Positions 6,719 to 10,290 of a DNA stretch of 10,290 nucleotides are shown here, piece by piece. The notes under the pieces were generated by a model that was given only the letters and a program-made list of their open reading frames with translations, did no database searches and was not told the origin of the DNA. The position numbers and the translations under genes were made by a program. The stretch is from Chloroflexota bacterium (GTDB lineage Bacteria; Chloroflexota; Dehalococcoidia; Tepidiformales; Tepidiformaceae): the NCBI GenBank assembly GCA_021823905.1, contig JAKALX010000097.1, forward strand, positions 1-10,290, read 5' to 3'. Within the stretch, counting starts at the first letter, position 1, and the number at the start of each line of letters is the position of its first letter.

Positions 6719-7546
6719 TCAGGACTGGACGATTTTGTCGATCCGGTAGTGGATGGTGCCGTTCGGAACGACCACCTCCACCTCGTCGCCAGCGCGCCGG
6801 CCCAGCAGCTCTTTGCCGACTGGCGACTCGACCGAGATCTTCCGCTCCTTCGCGTTCGCCTCCCGGCCGCCCGAGAGCGTGAACGTTTCGGACTTGCCGT
6901 TGTCGAGGCGGGTCACCGTTACCTGCGATCCCATGGCGGAGAGGTCGTTCGAGGTGCGCTCAACCACCACCGACCGCCGGAGCTCGGCTTCGATCTGCTT
7001 GATCTGTCCGTCGATCATCGCGAGCTCTTCGCGCGCGGCCTGGAGCGGCGCGTTCTCGCGGAAGTCCTTGTCCTCGCGCGCCGTCGCGATCGACCGCAGC
7101 ACGTCGGGCCGCCGCGCCTGCAACTCCTCGAGTTTCTGGCTGCGCGCGTCGAGGCCGTCGCGTGTCATCTCAACGGGCGATTCCTCTACCCGAACCTGGT
7201 GGCTTCCAGCGGTCCTCCCGCCCGTGGGGCGGCGGACGCGGATGTGAATTCCGAAATTCTCGGTGGCGTAGCCGCGCTTCCGGATGAACTGGAAGTATTG
7301 CTTCAGCGCGTTCACCCGGTCGGGTGCATTTGGATCGGAAGCGCGGATCTGCGCCTCGGCGAACAGCTCAATGCGGCTGCCCGTCAGGCTGGCAATCTGG
7401 GTTTGCTCGCCGAAATGCTCGACGCACCGCCGGACGTACGTTTCCTGGGCATGCTGTTGGTCAGGCTTGAGTGAGTTCATATACTCGCGGAACGCGTCGC
7501 CGAGCGTAGCCGAGGTTGTCGTTTCGCGTGCGGTGTCCTGGGTCAT
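6719..7546 (-). CDS. GreA/GreB-type transcript cleavage factor with N-terminal integrase core-binding-like domain
   Basis: Predicted RNA polymerase secondary-channel factor that stimulates cleavage of backtracked transcripts. The 275 residues exceed the usual GreA length of about 158. Residues 125-195 form the Gre coiled coil. Its tip, AREDKDFRENAPLQAAREE, keeps the acidic pair Asp161 and Glu164, equivalent to GreA Asp41 and Glu44 that hold the catalytic Mg. Residues 205-273 are the FKBP-like C-terminal domain, including ISVESPVGKELLGRRAGDEV (237-256). Residues 14-106 are extra. LGDAFREYMNSL, ETYVRRCVEHFG, IASLTGSRIELFAEA and ALKQYFQFIRKRGYATENF follow the helical pattern of the SAM-like core-binding domain of tyrosine recombinases, but no catalytic domain is present. 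A basic linker (103-123) joins the parts. Start: ATG 7546 with no SD; a GTG at 7567 would add seven residues. The gene is divergent from rsmG and convergent with the GNAT gene. Confidence 0.9.
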   Translation of the reverse strand: MTQDTARETTTSATLGDAFREYMNSLKPDQQHAQETYVRRCVEHFGEQTQIASLTGSRIELFAEAQIRASDPNAPDRVNALKQYFQFIRKRGYATENFGIHIRVRRPTGGRTAGSHQVRVEESPVEMTRDGLDARSQKLEELQARRPDVLRSIATAREDKDFRENAPLQAAREELAMIDGQIKQIEAELRRSVVVERTSNDLSAMGSQVTVTRLDNGKSETFTLSGGREANAKERKISVESPVGKELLGRRAGDEVEVVVPNGTIHYRIDKIVQS

Positions 7547-7552
7547 GATCAG

Positions 7553-7558
7553 AATGTA
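7553..7558 (-). promoter_or_regulatory. Putative -10 element for leaderless Gre gene transcription
   Basis: On the minus strand TACATT ends 6 nt before ATG 7546, which would put the transcription start on the A of the start codon. No TTG-like -35 is found 17-18 nt upstream. The call rests on the TAnnnT pattern, its exact spacing and the lack of an SD. Confidence 0.3.
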
Positions 7559-7587
7559 CCACCCCACGCGGCATCGTGCGCCGCATC

Positions 7588-7592
7588 GAGGT
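7588..7592 (+). promoter_or_regulatory. Ribosome-binding site supporting a TTG start for rsmG
   Basis: GAGGT sits 6 nt before TTG 7599. Other in-frame starts (ATG 7545, ATG 7554) lack an SD and would add an Arg/His-rich stretch unlike the RsmG family, so the TTG is preferred. Confidence 0.5.
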
Positions 7593-7598
7593 CACGCC

Positions 7599-8306
7599 TT
7601 GCTCTGGGACGAACTCCCCGCACTCTTTCCCGGCTTCGAGTCCCCCGAACGGTGGTTGCCGCTGCTCCGGCGGCACATCGAGCTCGTCGAGGCGAGCAGC
7701 GAACGGACGCGAGTGACGTCTGTCCCGGCCGGGGAGGCGGTTCGCCGCCACTTCGCCGAGTCCCTCGAAATCTTGCGCATCGCGGAAGATCTCGAGGGAG
7801 CGGCGTTCGACCGCTGCGTCGACGTTGGCTCCGGTGGCGGCTTCCCCGGGCTCGTGATCGCCGTCGTTCGCCCGGCGCTCGAGATGCACCTCGTCGAGCC
7901 CCTCCAGAAGCGGGCCCGGCTGCTCCGGGAGCTCGCCGGGGAGCTCGGCCTTGGAAATGTCACCGTCCACGCGGCGCGCGCCGAGGATGCGGCCCGCGGA
8001 CCACTGCGCGGCTCAGCGGGCCTTGTGACTGCCCGCGCGGTCGCGCCGCTGCGGGAATTGATCGAATACACCGCACCATTCGCCGCGGGGGACGGCCTGC
8101 TCGCACTTCCCAAGGGTTCGGGACTCGGGGACGAGCTGGCGGAGGCCGGAGCAGCGATGAGCGAGCTCGGCCTTTCGCTTGCCGCGGTGGTCCCGATGCG
8201 TGCCGCGATCAGCCAGAATGTGCGCGTCGCGCTCCTTCGCCGCCGTGGCGCAATCCCTGATCGCTACCCTCGCAGGGCTGGAATCCCGGCAAAGCGGCCG
8301 CTGTAG
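7599..8306 (+). CDS. rsmG: 16S rRNA (guanine-527-N7)-methyltransferase RsmG
   Basis: SAM-dependent methyltransferase that makes m7G527 in 16S rRNA of the small ribosomal subunit; loss in other bacteria gives low-level streptomycin resistance. With the TTG start the product has 235 residues, normal for RsmG. Motif I, VDVGSGGGFPG (74-84), binds SAM. LVEPLQKRARLLRELAGELGL (98-118, with a short insertion-free spacing) corresponds to the LxExxxKxxFL segment. Then come the RAED block (127-130), TARAVAPL with conserved Arg146 (144-151), Lys172-Gly173 in LPKGSG, and the family's C-terminal RRAGIPAKRPL (225-235). The N-terminal HFAESLEIL (51-59) matches the RHILDS-like motif. Usual neighbours mnmG and parAB are absent; instead it diverges from the Gre gene across 52 bp. 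The start codon is the only uncertain part. Confidence 0.93.
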   Translation: MLWDELPALFPGFESPERWLPLLRRHIELVEASSERTRVTSVPAGEAVRRHFAESLEILRIAEDLEGAAFDRCVDVGSGGGFPGLVIAVVRPALEMHLVEPLQKRARLLRELAGELGLGNVTVHAARAEDAARGPLRGSAGLVTARAVAPLRELIEYTAPFAAGDGLLALPKGSGLGDELAEAGAAMSELGLSLAAVVPMRAAISQNVRVALLRRRGAIPDRYPRRAGIPAKRPL

Positions 8307-8360
8307 GCAACGCTTTTGCAGGCAGAACCGCTAAAACGAGTAAGCGATTATTAAAATGTT

Positions 8361-8379
8361 GCACTATGTGCTATAGTGC
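8361..8379. promoter_or_regulatory. Perfect dyad overlapping the -10 of the YIP1 gene, probable operator
   Basis: GCACTAT, 5-nt centre GTGCT, ATAGTGC: a 7-bp perfect inverted repeat with a 19-bp footprint. It covers the extended -10 element TGCTATAGT, so a bound dimeric repressor would block RNA polymerase. It lies in the only clearly AT-rich patch of the window (about 8331-8378). No T-tract follows on either side in the right place, which argues against a terminator. Confidence 0.45.
8369..8377 (+). promoter_or_regulatory. Extended -10 promoter element for the YIP1 gene
   Basis: TGC followed by TATAGT (8372-8377) is an extended -10. The region 17 nt upstream (about 8348-8354) is AT-rich, with TTATTA, but is only a poor -35; extended -10 promoters tolerate this. 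The expected start is near 8384, giving an 80-nt leader. Confidence 0.45.
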
Positions 8380-8408
8380 GCGCGATTCACTGCCCTGGCC
8401 GAGAACGC

Positions 8409-8439
8409 GCCTGTCACCCGGGTGGCTGCCCGGCAAGGC
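8409..8439 (+). other. Structured 5' leader hairpin upstream of the YIP1 gene
   Basis: Outer stem GCCT (8409-8412) pairs with AGGC (8436-8439). Inner stem CCGGG (8418-8422) pairs with CCCGG (8429-8433) around a 6-nt loop. The hairpin ends 14 nt before the AGGAGGA site. I do not recognise a known riboswitch consensus; it may be plain leader structure. Confidence 0.3.
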
Positions 8440-8453
8440 TGGGAAAGAGTACG

Positions 8454-8460
8454 AGGAGGA
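8454..8460 (+). promoter_or_regulatory. Ribosome-binding site of the YIP1 gene
   Basis: AGGAGGA, 3 nt before ATG 8464 (4 nt counting from the end of the GGAGG core). It decides for this ATG over the in-frame GTG at 8422, which would read through the hairpin and add a non-conserved 14-residue stretch. Confidence 0.7.
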
Positions 8461-8463
8461 AGC

Positions 8464-9060
8464 ATGGACCCCAACGTCATCCTGAACCGCATCATGCGGC
8501 TGGCAAAGCTCGACACGACGGTCTTCGACGAAGTCCGCGACGACCAGCGCGAACTAGTGCCAGCGCTTGTGATCGCGGCCATTGCCGCGTTCCTGGGCGG
8601 CCTTGGCACCTTCATGTGGTGGAAAGTCGTTCCCCCTGGAACGCTCGACAGCGCGTTCCTGAACACGTTCATCCTGGGGTCGATCTTCCTCGCCGTGGGC
8701 TATGGCATCGCGGTCCTGGTGACGTACGTCGTGCTCGCGCAGATGTACAAGGTCCAGGCCGATCTCCAGGCGATGCTCCGCACCTGCGGCTACGCTGCCG
8801 TGCCGCTTGCGCTCATCCTCCTGATGTTCATTCCGGTGGTCTTCCCGGTCTTCGCGGTCGTGCCGTTCGCGATGCTGTTCGTAATGATGATCTACGCGGT
8901 CCAGTCCGCCACCGGGGCCGAGTCGAACCAGGTCGTGATGTCCTGCCTGATCGGATTCACGGTCATGATCTTCGTGGTTGGCCTGGTTGCTGGCCTCACC
9001 GACGCGCTGAAGGCTCCGATGGGTGTGGGCGCCTTCGGGATCCTCTTCTACCCCCACTAG
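8464..9060 (+). CDS. YIP1 family integral membrane protein
   Basis: A 198-residue polytopic membrane protein resembling the bacterial Yip1-domain family. The N-terminal segment NRIMRLAKLDTTVFDEVRDD (8-27) is the cytoplasmic motif that precedes the membrane domain in these proteins, particularly common in Chloroflexota. About five hydrophobic segments follow (31-51, 66-93, 109-123, 125-147, 157-179). The polar loop between the second and third carries MYKVQADLQAMLRTCGYA, typical of the family (a Gly/Tyr/Ala-rich turn before the next helix). Yip1 proteins in eukaryotes act in vesicle transport; the bacterial role is not established, so no function is assigned. It has its own promoter region with a dyad and a long leader, and appears monocistronic. 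Confidence 0.82.
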   Translation: MDPNVILNRIMRLAKLDTTVFDEVRDDQRELVPALVIAAIAAFLGGLGTFMWWKVVPPGTLDSAFLNTFILGSIFLAVGYGIAVLVTYVVLAQMYKVQADLQAMLRTCGYAAVPLALILLMFIPVVFPVFAVVPFAMLFVMMIYAVQSATGAESNQVVMSCLIGFTVMIFVVGLVAGLTDALKAPMGVGAFGILFYPH

Positions 9061-9117
9061 GCCCGCGCCGCCGGCGCCCGAAGTTAAGCCGGGCCTGGTG
9101 GGACACTCTGTCAGGTT

Positions 9118-9151
9118 GTAGCCGCTCCCTCTTTGGAGAGTGAGCGGCTAC
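9118..9151 (+). terminator. Strong stem-loop between the YIP1 and MFS genes
   Basis: GTAGCCGCTC (9118-9127) and GAGCGGCTAC (9142-9151) form a perfect 10-bp stem. An inner CTC/GAG (9129-9131 and 9136-9138) around TTTG allows a further short stem. It begins 57 bp after the YIP1 stop and ends 14 nt before the MFS ATG. No U-tract follows, so a non-canonical terminator or a structure in the MFS leader are both possible. It is the longest perfect hairpin stem I found in the window. Confidence 0.5.
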
Positions 9152-9165
9152 GCTGGCTTCTCGCG

Positions 9166-10290
9166 ATGGATGCGACTGCCGTGGTCCATGCCCGGCGCAA
9201 CGTCCGGCTCTTCTACCTCTACGGGTTCTTGATGGACTTCGCCCTCTGGGCGGGCATCTGGATCAAGTACCTGATGGAGGATCGGGGTTTCGAGCTCAAG
9301 TGGCTGCTCGGCATGGACCTGCCGTTCTGGCTGCTGGTCGCCGTCCTCCAGGCGCCCACGGGCGCCCTCGCCGACCACATCGGCCGCAAGAGCGTGCTGG
9401 CTCTGGCCGGCGCCTTCTACGGCGTCACCATCCTTGGCTTCGGCCTCGCCACGAACTACTGGATGCTCTTTTTCGACTACGTCGTCTGGGCCGTCGCTCA
9501 GTCGCTCCGCAGCGGCGCCGACTCAGCCCTGCTGTACGACTCTCTGCGCAACGCCGGCCGCGAGAACGACTTCCAGCGGATCGCGGGCCGCGGCTTCGCC
9601 GTTGTCATCGGTTCGAACCTCGTCGCCATCACGCTCGGTGGCTTTCTCGCGGGCTGGCTCGGACTCGCGCGCGTTGTCCAGATCGGCGCTCTCGCCCCGG
9701 TGATCGCCATTGTCGCCGCGCTCGCCATGCACGAGCCCGAGCGCGCCCGCGTTGAACGGCGTTACCTCCAGGGCCTTTTGCAGGGGATCAGCTTCGCCTG
9801 GAACCACCCCGAGGTTCGCTACACGCTCCTCATCGGTTCGGTCCTGCTCGCCGGGACGTTCGGGCCCGTGGTGCTCATGCAGCCGTTCCTGATCAAGCAC
9901 AACGTCGCGACCGCGCTTTACGGCGTCTACCAGGCGCCGTTGAAGCTGGTCTCGATTGGCGCCGCCGTCGTCGCCTTCCGGGTGGCGCGGCGCACCGGCA
10001 TGACCTCACTCCTCGTCGGGTCGTGCGTCATGATCGTCGTCTCGTACTGCGGGCTCGCGCTTGTCGACGCCCAGGCCGGCTTCGTCCTGTTCGCCCTCCC
10101 GGCGCTCATGACGGGGCTCACGCGCCCCGTCGTGGACGGCTATCTCAACCAGCGCATCCCGAGCGATCGGCGCGCCACCGTCCTCAGCACGATGTCGCTC
10201 GTTTTCGCCCTCCAGGTTGCGTTCTTCGAGCCGCTCCTGGGCCAGTTCACCGACGGGATCTCGCTGAAGGCTGCCTTCGTCTTCGCCGCG
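9166..10290 (+). CDS. MFS transporter, 3' truncated by window edge
   Basis: Major facilitator superfamily permease; 375 residues are visible and the frame is open at the right edge. The first helix begins near LFYLYGFLMDFALWAG. Motif A lies between helices 2 and 3 as GALADHIGRKSVLALAG (about 66-82), with the conserved Asp, Gly and Arg-Lys. SGADSALLYDSLRNAGREN (about 112-130) is a block seen in a bacterial MFS subgroup often annotated as multidrug or unknown-substrate exporters. A polar loop (HEPERARVERR, about 187-197) separates the N- and C-terminal helix bundles. About ten helices can be counted before the edge, so only the last one or two and the tail are missing. ATG 9166 is the first plausible start; no SD is visible, and the gene follows a strong hairpin. 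Substrate is unknown. Confidence 0.9.
   Translation, partial: MDATAVVHARRNVRLFYLYGFLMDFALWAGIWIKYLMEDRGFELKWLLGMDLPFWLLVAVLQAPTGALADHIGRKSVLALAGAFYGVTILGFGLATNYWMLFFDYVVWAVAQSLRSGADSALLYDSLRNAGRENDFQRIAGRGFAVVIGSNLVAITLGGFLAGWLGLARVVQIGALAPVIAIVAALAMHEPERARVERRYLQGLLQGISFAWNHPEVRYTLLIGSVLLAGTFGPVVLMQPFLIKHNVATALYGVYQAPLKLVSIGAAVVAFRVARRTGMTSLLVGSCVMIVVSYCGLALVDAQAGFVLFALPALMTGLTRPVVDGYLNQRIPSDRRATVLSTMSLVFALQVAFFEPLLGQFTDGISLKAAFVFAA

Noticed and set aside
9079..9090. CGAAGTTAAGCC, identical to a conserved piece of 5S rRNA
   Set aside because: The rest of a 5S gene is absent. Upstream lacks the CCCATCCCGAACA-like segment and falls in the YIP1 coding region, and downstream lacks the loop E and closing stem sequences. 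A 12-base match is treated as chance.

Overview
This window is a GC-rich stretch of bacterial chromosome that looks like ordinary core and accessory housekeeping DNA. It shows no CRISPR array, transposase, phage genes or RNA genes. The best guess for the host is a member of the Chloroflexota. The reasons are the YIP1-type membrane protein with an LDTTVFDEVRDD-like N-terminus, a secreted protease ending in a Thr/Pro-rich TPTPTATPT-like tail, possible leaderless genes, and the general gene style. This is a judgement from resemblance, not a computed placement.

Layout, left to right. (1) 1-1516: the end of a DrrA-type ABC exporter ATPase and its ABC-2 permease, overlapping by ATGA. (2) 1631-2710: a secreted trypsin/V8-like serine protease with a PT-rich tail. 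(3) 2826-3428: a DedA/VTT membrane protein. (4) 3522-4691: a site-2 (M50) intramembrane metalloprotease with a CBS pair, probably starting leaderless at GTG. (5) 4926-6713: two acetyltransferase genes abutting stop-to-start, an Eis-like GNAT with an SCP2-like end and a YhbS-like GNAT with a damaged acetyl-CoA loop. (6) 6719-7546, minus strand: a Gre-type transcript cleavage factor with an extra N-terminal domain resembling the SAM-like core-binding domain of tyrosine recombinases. (7) 7599-8306: rsmG, divergent from the Gre gene. (8) 8464-9060: a YIP1 family membrane protein behind an AT-rich promoter region with a perfect dyad and a structured leader. (9) 9166-10290: an MFS transporter cut by the right edge.

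How the genes work together. The ABC pair forms one exporter, and the two GNAT genes are likely co-transcribed and translationally coupled. The Gre factor and RsmG diverge from a gap of about 50 bp. The rest appear to be single-gene units. Several products act at the cell envelope: the exporter, DedA, S2P, YIP1, MFS and secreted protease. Together with the Eis-like enzyme they suggest a stress or xenobiotic-tolerance flavour, but nothing shows they form one system.

The most notable item is the Gre factor with a putative DNA-binding core-binding-like N-terminal domain. I found no strong evidence for an entirely new multi-gene system.
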